Assembly (NCBI GenBank): GCA_032191485.1
Contig: JAVDOI010000039.1
Span: 1,146,332 to 1,210,331 of the forward strand
DNA: 64,000 bases
Origin: Leptoclinus maculatus
Lineage: Eukaryota; Chordata; Actinopteri; Perciformes; Stichaeidae
Direction: 5' to 3'
Position 1 is the stretch's first letter, and the number at the start of each line of letters is the position of its first letter. Under the pieces are notes generated by a model. It saw only the letters and a list, made by a program, of their open reading frames with translations. It was not told the DNA's origin and did no database searches. The translations under genes and the position numbers were made by a program. This document shows positions 24,301-36,975 of this stretch, piece by piece.

Positions 24301-24680
24301 GTGATGGAGTGTGACGGAGGATCTCTACACCTTCTGGAGATGGGTTAGTGTTCTGCAGCAGATGTTTACGTTAATGTGTGTGTGTGTGTATGAAGGGATG
24401 CTTGTTGCTATATAAGAAAAAAAGTTGGGGAAATATTAAATTTGTCGCGCTCTCTATATATATATTTTTGAAATGGTAAATACAAAAGAGCTTTTTTTGT
24501 CGGCTTCGTGATTGTGACTTCACGAGTTTGATGGTTAAAACCATTTCTACTATTTCATTTTTCAGGACTTTTACCTCACTTGAGTTTTTTCCTTTTGAAT
24601 GGAAATGTACATGTACATCAGGAAAGATGTGTTTGAAGAGGAAACGAATATGAATAAAGAGTATTAAATGCAAACGATGC
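21386..24680 (+). other. tent5c: Probable tent5c 3' UTR
   Basis: There is no coding frame. A proximal AATAAA lies only 4 bp after the stop (21389-21394) and another near 21497. A distal AATAAA at 24653-24658 is followed by a T/G-rich stretch. A long 3' UTR is usual for this gene. Several poly-C, poly-T and short microsatellite runs lie inside (23247-23282, 24369-24390). The end point is inferred. Confidence 0.5.
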
Positions 24681-25299
24681 TTCAGCTGTTTCTGTTGACC
24701 GAGAACCTCACATGTGGAGCTTTTATCTTTAATCGTAAATGTTTAATGTCTGGTTCTATTTAAACTTCAACAAACCTTCCAACATCTACGGCCACACCTA
24801 AAACCTTTAACACCTTTTGTTTCAGGTGTTCTATTTTGTCCAGACTAAAATGCTACTTATTATTAATTCATTTTTTGGACAATATATTTCTATTCCATTT
24901 TTATTTAAACAAACGTTGTGCTACATCCTGACATGACACTTAAACTCAGGTTGTTCTTCACCTGAATTCAGTGCATTGTTTAAGTAGTATATAAAACTCT
25001 TAATCTAAATATTTGAACAAATAGAAAATATTGTACCTTTTTAATCAAAAGTGTTTTTATTGATTTAATTTAAACGCTGCTCGTGTATCACTGAACTAGA
25101 GACGGTGCTGCAGTAACAACCAGCATGATGACTTCACAAGGTGCAGCAATAAATCAGCAGGACAAATAACAGCTTAATACAACACAGACTCCATAAAACA
25201 ACCGAGTACACGGAGCAGCAGAACATCCTGAAGAACAAGCTGAGCAGGAACTGTGAGGGGTCCAGAGGTCCTCACGACACCTTCAAGGACTGTGAGGTG

Positions 25300-25545
25300 A
25301 GGGGGGGGGGGGGATCATGATCCTTATCCACTTTGTTGTTTTGTGTCTTTGGAGACATTTTGAGTCTTTGTGGTCGTGTTGGACCTCTTTCTTGTTGCTT
25401 TGTCTCTTTGTGGTCTCTTTGTTTCTTTGGTCATTTTGTCTTTTTTTTGTGTGTAGTAGTTGCTTCGTGTTTCCATAGTTGTTTTGGACCTTTTCAAAGT
25501 CTTTGTCTCTTTGCAACTGTAGTCATTTTAAGTCTGTAGTTCTGT
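25300..25545 (-). repeat. Degenerate 21-bp minisatellite array (inverted copy)
   Basis: Repeated GTCTCTTTGTGGTC / TTTTGTGTCTTTG words are the reverse complement of the CACAAAGAGACACAAAA unit seen at 28.8 and 31.6 kb. The copies are irregular. Confidence 0.7.
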
Positions 25546-25559
25546 CTCTGTGAACGCAC

Positions 25560-26760
25560 TTACAGAGTATTAACATGTTTCCGATGGCTTTAGTTGTTAC
25601 CATCCTGTGCAGCGTTGTGCTCTCCTGACTTCTTCTCCTCTTTCTTTGTGGCCATCCCGACGATGACTTTAACCAGAGATGTTTTCCATCTTCATCACCG
25701 GGGAAGCGGTTAGTGGGGAGATCGGTCCGCTCAGCACTCAGAACTTTAAATCCACTTCAGTGGAAAACACTCTCTCCCCCCGCCAGAGTTTTTATTGGCT
25801 AGTAAAAAGCCTGGGCATCGCTTTAGTGAACAGGAGTACTTCAAAGCATGAAGCCTATACGGCCCTTCAGCCTCTCCAGACATGTACGTCTCCACACGGG
25901 AGACTTGAGCTGCAATCTGTCTCTTTGTTAATCATTAATTGCCCCTTTTTTTTTATTTGTTTGCTGTAAAAGTAAGAGTGTTTTCCCTTTCCTTCTGACG
26001 TAAGCCATCAATGCTCGTTGTGTCATTTTGTGACAGGACGCCCCCCCCCACACCCTGAGTCACTAGCTGCCATTCATAAAACGCGTTGCCTTATCTGCAG
26101 GGAATGACTCGGTGTTGACTTTGGTGACGCAGCAATGTGACCTCAACGACCTCTTTCGTCTCCGTCCACATGCTGCTTTATGGAGCGTATTCATCTTTCA
26201 TTCTTTTCATCTGTGCCTCATTCTATCTGTGGTTTTCGTGTGAATAAAGCGGCAAAAAGTTCTAATCTTCCATCCTCTGGAGAGTTCAATTCTACATTTG
26301 ATTGTACAAATGTTGCTTTAGGTTCCGTTTCTCAACACTTTCCTCAACCTGCAGCACGTTGAGGCTGTTCAGGGCAAAGCTTCAGGCAGCTACAGCTCCC
26401 GTCAGGTGTTTTTATTTTATGAAACAGCAACGTACAACTTCGTCACAACTCGGCTGAAGTGAAAGAGACCTTTTGGCACCAGAAGGCCTCACAAACACCG
26501 GCAGTTGAACGCTTGCAAAGGTTCGGTGTAATATTTGATAATGAAATTCATGAGATTCAAATGTGAAAATCCAAACTGTAAATCTCTTCTTCTTCTTCGT
26601 GGAATCCATTGTTTTACTGAGACGTGATGATCTGATCATCACGTTACCGACAGATGTCTTGGCTCAAACCGGTCTCCTTTGTTCCCTTTCACTCTGGATA
26701 ATTCACAGAACACACATGTCAACACATTTAATCATACAGGTCATAGGAGATGTCAAACAC
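25560..26760. other. Intergenic stretch without recognised features
   Basis: Open frames here (such as 25679-25969 and 26180-26362) show no domain or family resemblance and no supporting splice structure. I see no RNA gene. Confidence 0.5.
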
Positions 26761-26769
26761 CCCTCATGT

Positions 26770-27245
26770 TTCCAAGGTTATCTTTATTATCACTGGACAA
26801 CGGGGTTGCTCAACGGAATGCAGATTGCGGTCCCATTTTGCTGAAAAACACGCATTAAGAAAAATAAAACTATATCATATGTGGAGGGTGGAGGAGGAGG
26901 AGTCTCGGAGGAAAGAAGCTGTTCTGAAGTCTGGTGGTTCAGCAGTGGAGTGAACAGGCTGTGGTGGGTTCTGTCCTTAAATGTCCCGTTAGCTCTTCAC
27001 AGGCACCTCTTGTCACCAATATCACTGTAGCTCACCAGATGTTGATGTTCTGGGCGGTTTTAATCGATGCCCGTTTGTAGTGTTTGCAGTCGGGATGCTT
27101 TCTATCGCTCCTCTGCACAAGAAATGCAGCCGGTTATGAGCTTTCTTCACCAGGATGCAGTTGAGTGACGACCATGTTTGTGATGCTGATTCCCAGGAAA
27201 CTGCTCCACCTCAGCTCCATTGATGTAGACGAGGGTTGTGCATCA
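26770..27245 (-). pseudogene. Decayed non-LTR retrotransposon (LINE) 3' end
   Basis: Reading the minus strand, fragments such as YINGAEVEQF, VKKAHNRLHFL and KTAQNI match the C-terminal region of a common teleost LINE reverse transcriptase. They are broken by stops and frameshifts. The distal part (near 26775-26830) resembles the LINE tail that precedes the insertion end. Inactive. Confidence 0.6.
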
Positions 27246-28689
27246 GCTCCTTGGTTTTTTACTGACGTTTAAATTCTGTCCCTTTATACTTATTGAGGCT
27301 TTGTGTGTTGAATATTAAAGTATCTCTGGATTCTATTGTTGTTGTTCTGCATGAGGAAACTCGCCTTCTCAGTCTTTTCTTGACAAGATGCCGTTCCTGA
27401 AAGGCCACTGAGATGTCGGAATGTTTCATACAACAAGACTCCCAATCAACGTTGTGCTGTAAAGTGACGCTAAGCAGCAACTCCACCTCGTCCTCCGTCC
27501 ACATATGTGAGTCTGTGTAGACGGGGCGTAATTCTTCCTGGTCGGCAGTTTGATTTGGGTAAACATTCTGGCCTGTAGGTCGATTTTTCCTGGTTGACGA
27601 GTCGGTTCCAGGACAGACTTTAAAGCACGTTTCCTTCCTCGTAGGGTTCGGGTTGATTTGCAGGTTAATTTGTTCAGTTCCTTCTTCCTTCTGTGTGTTG
27701 GTAGCTGTCGTTAATGGTTTTGTTGATATCGCTGCATCTGGAGGACACTGTGTGTGTCAAGTGGAAAGCATTTAGAGCCAATATCCTTTAAACCACATTT
27801 CTATATAAATCTGATGTCGACAGAGACACCAGACTGCAGTTCTTATCCCTTTAAACTCAGTTTGTGTATAAAGTTTATTCACATTTGTCCACAAAACTCA
27901 CTTCCTTTTCCTTTTGGTTGAGTCGTCACTTTTTTCTCAGTCACACTTAAATGACTCGTTTCCTGAGTTTCAGAGGCGCAAACGCAGTGAAGAGACGACC
28001 GGCCTCCATGAGGGAGTTTCAGGGCCTCTACAAAACCACACAACCCCCCCCCCCCTCCTGTACACTCACACACACTCACACACACAAAAACCCGTCCAGC
28101 AGTGTCCGGCCAGGTCAAACAATGCCCGTTTTCTGGAAAAATACTGATACAAGTATGCGGGGGAGAAAGAGACAATGGACAGTTAACACTGAGCAGAGAG
28201 AATGTGGGGGAGTCACCGTCCATCTCTCTGTGCTTCACACACCTGCCACATGGTCTCCGATAGCAGCCGAGTGCTGCAGGGGTGACGTAACGGACTGTAG
28301 CCACGCCTACGAAATCATTTCATATTTTAATCCACATAGTCATGAACGAGGAAGTATGAAGACCCACATGTTCACCAGAGGAAGTCTTTTAACCCCAAAG
28401 CTACATTTCCTAAATGTATGATGCAGCTTCATCTACAGCGCCGCTGCAGCGACTGACTTCTCTGTTTCAATTTAACTTTATTGACATTCCTCTGCAAAGT
28501 CCAACAGTGAAAATGTCTGTCTTGTCTTGTCAAAGATCCGCTATCTGTTTGTTTAACAGGCAGCAATATTTACTGAGGGGGCGATTTTATTTTTCTGTTT
28601 TACTACGCCCACTGCTGCCTCACTGTGTGGGACAGATTACAACGATTAGTCATTACCAGAACTGACTCTGTTCCAGGAATCATCGTTGT

Positions 28690-29660
28690 AACCGTTTTTT
28701 ATGTTCATCAGGTACAAAATGCTGCTCGTTGGCCTTGTTGGCCTTGTAGCTGAGCATGGGTCGATGACTGAACCGGCCTACTGGGCCCAAGCCCAGAGTG
28801 TTCACCTGCAAAACGCAACTCAAAGAGACGTACCAACCTGGGAGAGACCCAAAATGACCACAAACAAAGTTAAAATGACTGCAAAGAGACACAAAACATC
28901 TGCAAAGAGACACAAAGGGACTCACGACTAAGAAAAGTGGAGAAAAAAACACTCACCGTGTCTACAAGACACACAAAGCAACTACGAAGAAACTCAAAAT
29001 AACTACAAAGAGACACAAAACAGCTGCAAAGAGACACAAAACGGCTGCAAAGAGTCACAAAGAAACTCACAACTCACAAAAGGGTGAGACAACTATGAAG
29101 TTACCAAAAACAACTACAAAGACACACAAAACTACAATGAGACCAAAAAACTACAAAGAGACATAACCGCTGCAAAGTGGCACAAAGAGACACAAACACA
29201 CTACAAAGACACCAAAACAACCACAAAGACTCAAAGAGACTATATGACTATAAAGAGACAGAGAAACCTACAAAGTGACCACAAAGACATAAAATGACTA
29301 TAAAGAGTCCAAAACACAACAAAGAGACACAAAACAGCTGCAGAGACACAAAAAGACTTGCCATGACTAAGAAAAGGGGTAAAACAACTACAAAGTGACA
29401 AAAAACAACTATAGAGACACAAAACTACAAGGAGACTCAAAGAGACACACAACTGTGAAAAGGGGTAAAACACCCACAAATAGACTTAAAATGACTACAA
29501 ATAGACACTTTAAAGAGATATACAACAGCTACAAAGAGATTCTAAACCCTGCAGAGATGCGTAACGACTACAAAGAGACACAAAACAAGAACAAAAAGAG
29601 GCGAAAGGTGTCCAGCAGCCACATTGTCTCATACTCTGCAGCTGAGTGTGTGGAGGGGGG
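28690..29660 (+). repeat. 21-bp minisatellite array with flanks shared with the 31.5-kb array
   Basis: Roughly 35 degenerate units of ACTACAAAGAGACACAAAA between a left flank (CTACTGGGCCCAAGCCCAGA near 28779) and a right flank (CATTGTCTCATACTCTGCAG near 29622). Matching flanks surround the array near 31.5 kb. This points to a dispersed element that carries its own tandem repeat. Frames across it (TKRHK-type) are artefacts because the unit is a multiple of three. Confidence 0.8.
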
Positions 29661-29867
29661 GGGGGATGCTTTCATATCCTCTCTGCCCCGTCCTGTTTGC
29701 AGTGCGGGGACCTCGGGCGGATTAATTAGCACTTGGCTCAATTAAGATCTGATGTGCAGAACGGGAGATCCCAGAGAAACGTCGTCAGCAGCCATGCGAA
29801 CGATCCAAAGGTAATGAGCCGCTGCACCGATGGCGTCTGTTTTCTTGGACGATGGTTTTGCTGATTA

Positions 29868-29900
<33 letters not shown>

Positions 29901-31250
29901 TTTATTTGTTCATGTAACTGCAGCGCAGATGGAACCTGACGATGAGCTGCAGTATTGACTGGACCAAAGCTGCTCTGACTCATCCACTCAACCCAAGTAC
30001 AATTTTAAACGTTCACTCTGCATTACTTCGACATTGATTCCTCACCACCCAGAAACCCATTGGTTTCTATCCAAACCTTAGTTTTACTAATACGTGATGG
30101 TCTGGAGCAAAGACTGCAAGATAGTTCAGACAATCGAGTCATGTTTTTGAGACCACGGTGGAGCATGACGAGCCCCGATGTGAAACATATTCAAAACACC
30201 TTTACAGCGAGGAGGTTTGTCAACATGCCCAGCTCTCCTCCTGCTCTGCAAATGCTGCTTCGCTGCTTCGCTGCTCTGTGAATATTTCTCTCCAAAGACT
30301 CATGCTGCAGGGAGGTCAAGTTCACCAAGTTCACTGCTATTTGGTATGTTTGAAGACTCGGGGAGATTAGTTGATTCTTATCCCGTCTGGAAAAAAAATC
30401 ATTCCAAGCCCCCGAACTCTTATGCTAAAAAAGGTGGTTTTTTTAAGTCACCTGTTTAATCTGCTGTGAAGAGAAGAGCGTCTCCACAAACCTCACTGTG
30501 TGTGCTCTCATTAAGTTAATGATATGTAAAGTCCTTTCCCCACAGGACATGACGAACACAAACTAAAGAGAACAAAGCACTAACCTGTGTCTGAAGTCTC
30601 CGATCTAAAGACTCACGGACCAGCTGGGCTGGAAAGATGAGTCTGGATATCTAGATATTGAGCTTTAACTCTTTTAATGAGGCAAATGTCTGCTGCCACA
30701 GAAAAGTATAGCTTAGCATCATAAAAAAGCTAGTCTGAAGTTTAAACTAATCTTTATCTCAATTGAAAGTACGATGTTCTTTATCTACAGCTACATTTAC
30801 TTACTGTTGCACTACGTTGCGTAACGTATGTGGACACTCAAATTTTACGGCCACATTTGGTATCAATATGTTGCTGCAACAGCCCAAACTCTTCTGAGCA
30901 GGCAAAACAGATCTCACACTATTATCTAAAGATATGACTTAACAGTAATAATACAACATTTCCCTTGATTGGAACAGCTTCTAATTAAAAGTACATCATG
31001 AGTCCTTCAAGATGAGTTTGCGGCGCCAATGATCGGGTTCACTCTCCTAAAATCACTTTTGCTAAAGATTAAATAGAATTAACCTGTGATGGAAATGTAC
31101 AAAACAACTCCACCTGCAGTATCCATCACAGCCTAAAGTACCATTAGACCCACTAAACAAATGAACGTGTGAAAATAAGTGTGAGAAGTCGAGCAGCTCG
31201 TGTAAACTGTCCACACTAGTCAGGAATCAAGCAAGCTGCGCAAACATCAA

Positions 31251-31275
31251 CCCCCCCCCCCCCCCCCCCCCCCCC
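31251..31275 (+). repeat. Poly-C tract
   Basis: About 25 consecutive C residues. Similar runs occur at 35731-35755 and 23247-23265. Exact lengths are unreliable. Confidence 0.9.
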
Positions 31276-31514
31276 GCACCATGCAGAGCCCCAGAGGAGG
31301 CCATATATAGGAGGACAGCGAGGTCCCGAGAAACAGGTGATGGGTGGTGAGTGGAGGGCGATCGACGGGGGACCGACCTGTGGCTGAAACAGAGAAAGGC
31401 AGAAAAAGAGAGAGAGAGAGAGAAAGAGGATTCAGCATGTTTTCATGTTCCTTGTCATGCACCAGTGGCTTGTTTCCCAGAAAGACTTGCAATAAACCCC
31501 CAGCAGACACTCAC

Positions 31515-31965
31515 ACTGATGGATTACTGACTGGGCCTACCAGACACAGGCCCAAAGTGTCCTTGTCAAACTTTAAACACTACAAAGAGACGTAAAGCAA
31601 CTGCAAAGAGACACAAACTAATCCCAAAGATACATAACACCAAAAACGACCACAAAGAGACACAAAATGACCACAAAGAGACACAAAACAACCACAAAGA
31701 GACACAAAATAACCACAAAGAGACACAAAACAACCACACAGAGACACATAATGACTACAAAGAGACACATAATGACTACAAAGAGACACATAATAACCAC
31801 AAAGAGACACAAAACAACCACAAAGAGACACATAATGACCACAAAGAGAAAAGACAATAAAAAAGAGGCATAAGCATCACAAAGTGTCTTAATCCTGTGA
31901 AGGAAAGATGGTGGTGTCTTTTGCATGTCCATGTCCAGGGGCCCATTGTCTCATAGTCTGCCCAT
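31515..31965 (+). repeat. 21-bp minisatellite array, more regular copy
   Basis: About 13 units of ACCACAAAGAGACACAAAAT at 31574-31850. The left flank is CTGGGCCTACCAGACACAGG and the right flank is GCCCATTGTCTCATAGTCTG, as in the 28.7-kb element. A (CA)n tract follows at 31966-31993. Confidence 0.85.
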
Positions 31966-32126
31966 GCACACACACACACACACACACACACACCACCTTC
32001 TACCCATCTATATAAAACCTACATCCACAGCCCCACAGATCTTGTGCCAAGCATGATTAGTTCGGCGTTCCTGAGCGTCGGTCTCCTGAGGACTCCCAAG
32101 TATATCTCACCACCAGATTTACGAGA

Positions 32127-32333
32127 CATAAGATATGTGAGTTCTGCATCATAAGATATGTGAGTTCTGCATCATAAGATATGTGAGTTCTGCATCATAA
32201 GATATGTGAGTTCTGCATCATAAGATATGTGAGTTCTGCATCATAAGATATGTGAGTTCTGCATCATAAGATATGTGAGTTCTGCATCATAAGATATGTG
32301 AGTTCTGCATCATAAGATATGTGAGTTCTGCAT
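32127..32333 (+). repeat. 23-bp minisatellite, nine perfect copies
   Basis: The unit CATAAGATATGTGAGTTCTG + CAT (23 bp) repeats nine times (207 bp) without any visible mismatch. The absence of divergence suggests recent expansion. Confidence 0.97.
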
Positions 32334-32339
32334 CACGTA

Positions 32340-34244
32340 TATTTCCAGCGCTGAAAGAAAAGAACCTCAGCATCCGTCCGACTGCGCTTGTGTCCGTCTC
32401 CCCTAAAACTCTGTGAGCACATGTTGGATCGAGAGTTTGTTTCTGTGCTCCAACTGTACTCGGACATGCTGTTCACATTATATTCCTCCCAGACGCAGAC
32501 CTCTTCTTTCAGGGTGTCTGATCGGCTTCCAGGTTAATAAGAAAATGGGCCTTTTCCCCCCCGTGTGCTCTGTCAAACAGCCCGCCACTCACATCGTACC
32601 TGGACTGTGAACAGAGGTCAGATAAGGTAATCATTTCATGTAAATACAAAAGGCCACATGCACATCACCAGATCATTATCTTAAAGCTAATGTAACCTGA
32701 AGTATGCAGTAGCCTATCGAGACGCAAAGTCCCGCCCATCCCGGTGGACCACCGCGGGACACGCTTGTCAATTTAAAAAGATAATTTTGCTCGTCAAACA
32801 AGTTTCATTTTGTTGTAAAACTCTCAAAGTATAAAACTAAACACCCAAAAAGTCACATAAGTGACGTTTCTCTCTGAAGCTACGATGTCTGTGTGTTTCT
32901 CACTCGTTCTTTCTCTTCCCGTCTGATATAAAGAGTTACTGCATGAAACACATCGGGGAAGAGGACGTTACACGTGTGCATTGATGTACCTGAGTCACCG
33001 TGTTGGCGACAAGACGACAGAACTACACGATACAACACATCTATGACTTGGTAAGTTTTATTTTAAATTGACAAACATCATATGCCAAGACGTCCAAATG
33101 ATTTGTTTCCTGTCGTTAGTATTTTCATTACAGTTGCATCAGTTCAGGTTCAGACAGGAAGCTGGCTGAGTTTCTCTCTCAGTCACTTTGTTCAGCTGCT
33201 TTAAACGCTGACTTCACCTCACAGCTCTTTTTGAAAATGAAGAGACGAAGCTGAGATCTGTTCTTTGGCAATTAGAAATAAAACTAAACTGAACTTGGAT
33301 AAACATGTTGTGTGAGTGTAAACGTACTGCATAGTTCATAACTCTGGCCACATGTTATCAGAGGACGTGTGCAGGTGGAGGTTCGGTTTTCTTTCTCACA
33401 AACACGTTGTGACCTCTCGGTCGAGGTCAGCCACAAAACACACTTATATCAAAATATACGGAGACGTAAATGTTGCCTCTTTAACTTTTAAAACTCTTGG
33501 CTGAAGGTAGATAATGCTGCTGAAGTCAAATCCAGGGGTTGAAACGTTTTGCATGTTTCACTTGTTTCAGCCCCAATCAGCTGTCGAAGGCAAAGCACAT
33601 GTCGGACATAAAGCTCACAGTTTAAACGTATTGTTACTGGTAATTCTGCAGGTTTGACTTTGATCCAATGAGAACAACATGTGCAGAAAGTAAAGTACCT
33701 TAAACTGTCAGTAAAGTTGGGAGACTTTCCTTTTTAAAAGAAAAGGAGGTCGAGATATCGTGATTCAAGCTTTGGTAAACCTGGATCCTACATCTCCCAT
33801 GATGCAACTGGATCGTGTCTTCCTTTAAGGCTAAAACCCTGTCTTTCAATCTCAGTGTGGAAAAAAACGTGAGTATTTCCTTTTTTTACCACTTTATATA
33901 TATCATTTTTTAATTGAATTGATTTTGTGGCTCAGGACCATGAGCTCATGAATATGGAGCAAAACCAGAAGATACTAACAAAACCCATGCAAAGACATAA
34001 AATACAACTAATGCTGCTACTATCGCACGATTGAAGGCATATCTCAACATGGGAAGAAGTTGCTGCTTCAGTTTATTATTTAGAAGTCATCTGGAGGCGG
34101 TCAGCTGATCAGTTTACTGCAGCGCTCCTTTTTCTATTGATCTTTACATCTTTACAAACAGCGAGTCGTCCCCCGAAGCTCCAAAAACACCTCATGGATT
34201 TGCATCATGGCAAACAAAAGCTGAACAAACAGGCAGCGTTTGCA

Positions 34245-34277
<33 letters not shown>

Positions 34278-34780
34278 AAACAAAGAGCATTTTGGAGTTC
34301 AGTTATCCGGGTTGTGTTTATTGTGGTGAAGATGTGTCAACAGTGCGTTTACTTTAACATAAATGTTTTTACTAGTTTTGGGATTACAGCGGAGGTCGGG
34401 GAGCGCTCAGGAAAAATTATAATAAGATAAGAAAAGATAGAGATTATTAGTATGAAATATAAATCAACTTACTATTAGTAAAGTACGCATAATTTGCTTT
34501 TTTATATATATATATATAATATATGTATTTATTCATTTAAATATTCCAAATGTAACGGAGTCGCCACATTCCTTCCAAACAGACGTTAACATGTTTGCAT
34601 GTCTACAACATACCACAGATGGACCGTAGCTTCAGAACAACAGCTCGTCTGTTGATACTGTTACTGCATGAGAGCTTCATTCGGATATCAAATGCCTGAG
34701 TATCCTGAGAGAACACTGGTTTGCATGTGGACACAGTCGACCTGTTAATTCATACACCAACACAACACATCTGTCAATAT
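32340..34780. other. Intergenic stretch without recognised genes
   Basis: Only short low-complexity runs are seen, such as (CAT)n near 34244-34276 and TA-rich DNA near 34503-34525. No splice-supported or conserved coding frame is visible. Confidence 0.5.
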
Positions 34781-34789
34781 CACAGTCAG

Positions 34790-35550
34790 TGGAGGACGTA
34801 TTCAGATCATTTACTAAAGCAAAAATACTAATATCACAGTGTGGAAATACTCCACAAGTAGGAAACGGACATTGAAAATGCTATTCAAGTAAAGTATAAT
34901 CAGGTATTAACATGTATTAAAAAGCTATTATTAGATTATTATTCCTCATGCATTAATGTGTTCAAAGCAGGATTTTACTGCTGTAGTTGGTTGAGTTGTA
35001 GCTTATTTTGAACTTTTACAAATTAGTTATTTTCATTAATTTGCTGATTATTTTCTCCATTAATCGATTGTTTGTTGTAAAAGTTAAAAACAATAGTGAG
35101 AAATGACGTCACAAAGACCCACGGTCACATTGTTTGTACAGAATTCAGAATCAGTAAAGATTAATTCATATTATTACAATAATTAAAAAGAAAAGCAGCA
35201 AATCGTCACATTTATGACGCTCGATCCATGAAATGTTTCACATCTTTGTATAAAAATTTACTTAAAACGATTATCAATGTACATTTTTTGTCAAAGGACT
35301 AATTGATTAATCGACAATTTGTTTCGGCTAAACTTGAATTGTTGGGAAGTTTAATTTATATCAGAACATGGAACATATATTTGCATTGGTGTCTTAATAT
35401 GTGAAGTAACTTAAGCTTTGAGATAAATGAAGTGGACAAAGAACAATACTTCCCTTTGAGATGTCGTGGTACTTGTACTTCACTTGAATATATTCCATTT
35501 TATGCTTATATTTGACTAAATGCACTTAGTTACATTCCACTATTGATCAG
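34790..35550 (+). mobile_element. Teleost dispersed repeat (CAGTGGAGGACGTATTCAGA type)
   Basis: Begins with CAGTGGAGGACGTATTCAGA and AAATACTCCACAAGTA. It ends with GGTACTTGTACTTCACTTGA and TTCCATTTTATGCTTATATT. These are typical ends of a repeat very common in fish genomes. Partial copies are at 39306-39380 (+) and 44020-44135 (-). No coding capacity. Confidence 0.6.
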
Positions 35551-35887
35551 GTGCTTTTAAGTAGTGCTCTTCAATAGTAAAAAAATACCAAGTGCTTCCT
35601 TCATAAAGCCATAAAAATCTCATTCTGAAGTATTTCTATGTTTCACATTGAGACACAAACCATCACTCCACTATGCACCGATTTAGCCGAGCTCGCCGCC
35701 CTAGTGGCCACGTCTCTTCACTGCGCTCTGCCCCCCCCCCCCCCCCCCCCCCCCCGACAACACACACTATTCAGAGAAGCAGACCCAGGACGGGCGTCCA
35801 GTTTCAATCAAGCTAAGCTCCCTTTGAAACCCGGCCACATATCTGGGCTGTTGATGTGATACAGACCGGACAGGCCAGTTGACCAAG

Positions 35888-35889
<2 letters not shown>

Positions 35890-35973
<84 letters not shown>

Positions 35974-35980
35974 ACACACA
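35890..35980 (+). repeat. (CA)n microsatellite
   Basis: About 45 CA units with a CATA interruption near 35968. Confidence 0.97.
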
Positions 35981-36279
35981 GAAATGCCATGTTGAACTCG
36001 TGTTCCATGAATTTTGTGATAAGATATTGCCTCCAGACGCAGTTTAAACACCATCTGTTTGGGTTGATGTTCCATACGTAGTCTGTTTGATGGTGTGCTG
36101 AGGTGGATCGTAGGGCTGGATTGATGTACGTTACCTTTCTCCTGTCTCGAGAATGCAGACAGATTTTACATCAGTTTGGTTTAGACAATCAAGTGATTTC
36201 TCATGATATATGATCTTCAGAGGATTAATCTCTTGTCTTTTACTCAAGTCAGACGGCAATACTGGCGTCTTTAACCTGC

Positions 36280-36540
36280 ATTATCTCTAGTGTCCACCAG
36301 GGGGCCACTCCTCTGGTTGTATAGAAGTCTATGAGAAAATGACTCTACTTCTCTCTTGATTTATTACCTCAGTAAACATTGTAAACATGAGTTTATGGTC
36401 TCAATCTCTAGTTTCAAGTCTTCTTCAATACAGCATGATGTTCATTTAGTACATTATGGTCCATTTAGAGTCAAACAGACCATAAAGCAGGGTATGCTTT
36501 AGGGGCGGGGCTACACGGTGATTGACAGGTCGTCACTACG
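36280..36540 (+). mobile_element. TIR element, copy E
   Basis: Contains a variant CTCF-like core CCACCAGGGGGCCA at 36294-36307, then the conserved middle (GTTTATGGTCTCAATCTC, GGGGCGGGGC). It lacks the rest of the right end. Confidence 0.78.
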
Positions 36541-36639
36541 GCGTTATCTGGTCTGGGAGTTGTCCGTGTTTTTGTCTTAGAACTTTAAACCTTTCACAAT
36601 GTGTTTTCACTTCATGAAAGTTAATTGTAACATTTTGGC

Positions 36640-36975
36640 CGTCGAACAATGTCTTGTTTATGAAGAAATCTCGCAAACTATTGGATGGATTACTGTGAAA
36701 TCTGGTCCAGACACTCATGGTCCCCTCAGGACGAAACTTTTTCCTGATGACGAGGGCCGTCCTCAGGTCAACATTTCAGCTTGTGAGTTTGGGTTCTGAC
36801 CAAATATTTGTAGAACTAATAACATTTCCATCAGCTACAACTGTACTTTGTGTCCAGTGCTAATTAGCAAACGCTAGCATGCTAAACATGCTGATGTGAC
36901 CATTTATCTTTGCTGCTGCTTTAAGTACAGCCTCACAGAGCCGATAGCATAGCTGGTCTCTCTTAGTCTTGTTTG
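36640..36975 (+). repeat. Decayed copy of a common teleost repeat
   Basis: Matches from memory the fish repeat with ACTATTGGATGGATTACTGT, CAGACACTCATGGTCCCCTC, TGCTAATTAGCAAACGCTAG and TACAGCCTCACAGAGC. A short additional piece is near 49660-49695 (GACATTCATGGTCCCCAGAG). Family class not determined. Confidence 0.6.

Noticed and set aside
25990..26130. Possible enhancer with GATA- and AP-1-like words
   Set aside because: Motifs this short are common; no comparison is available to show conservation.
27951..28421. 156-codon plus-strand frame
   Set aside because: Contains CA-repeat and poly-C translation, no domain, and no conserved motif.
31667..31873. TTKRHK repeat protein
   Set aside because: The 21-bp minisatellite is divisible by three and therefore stays open in frame; no gene signals.
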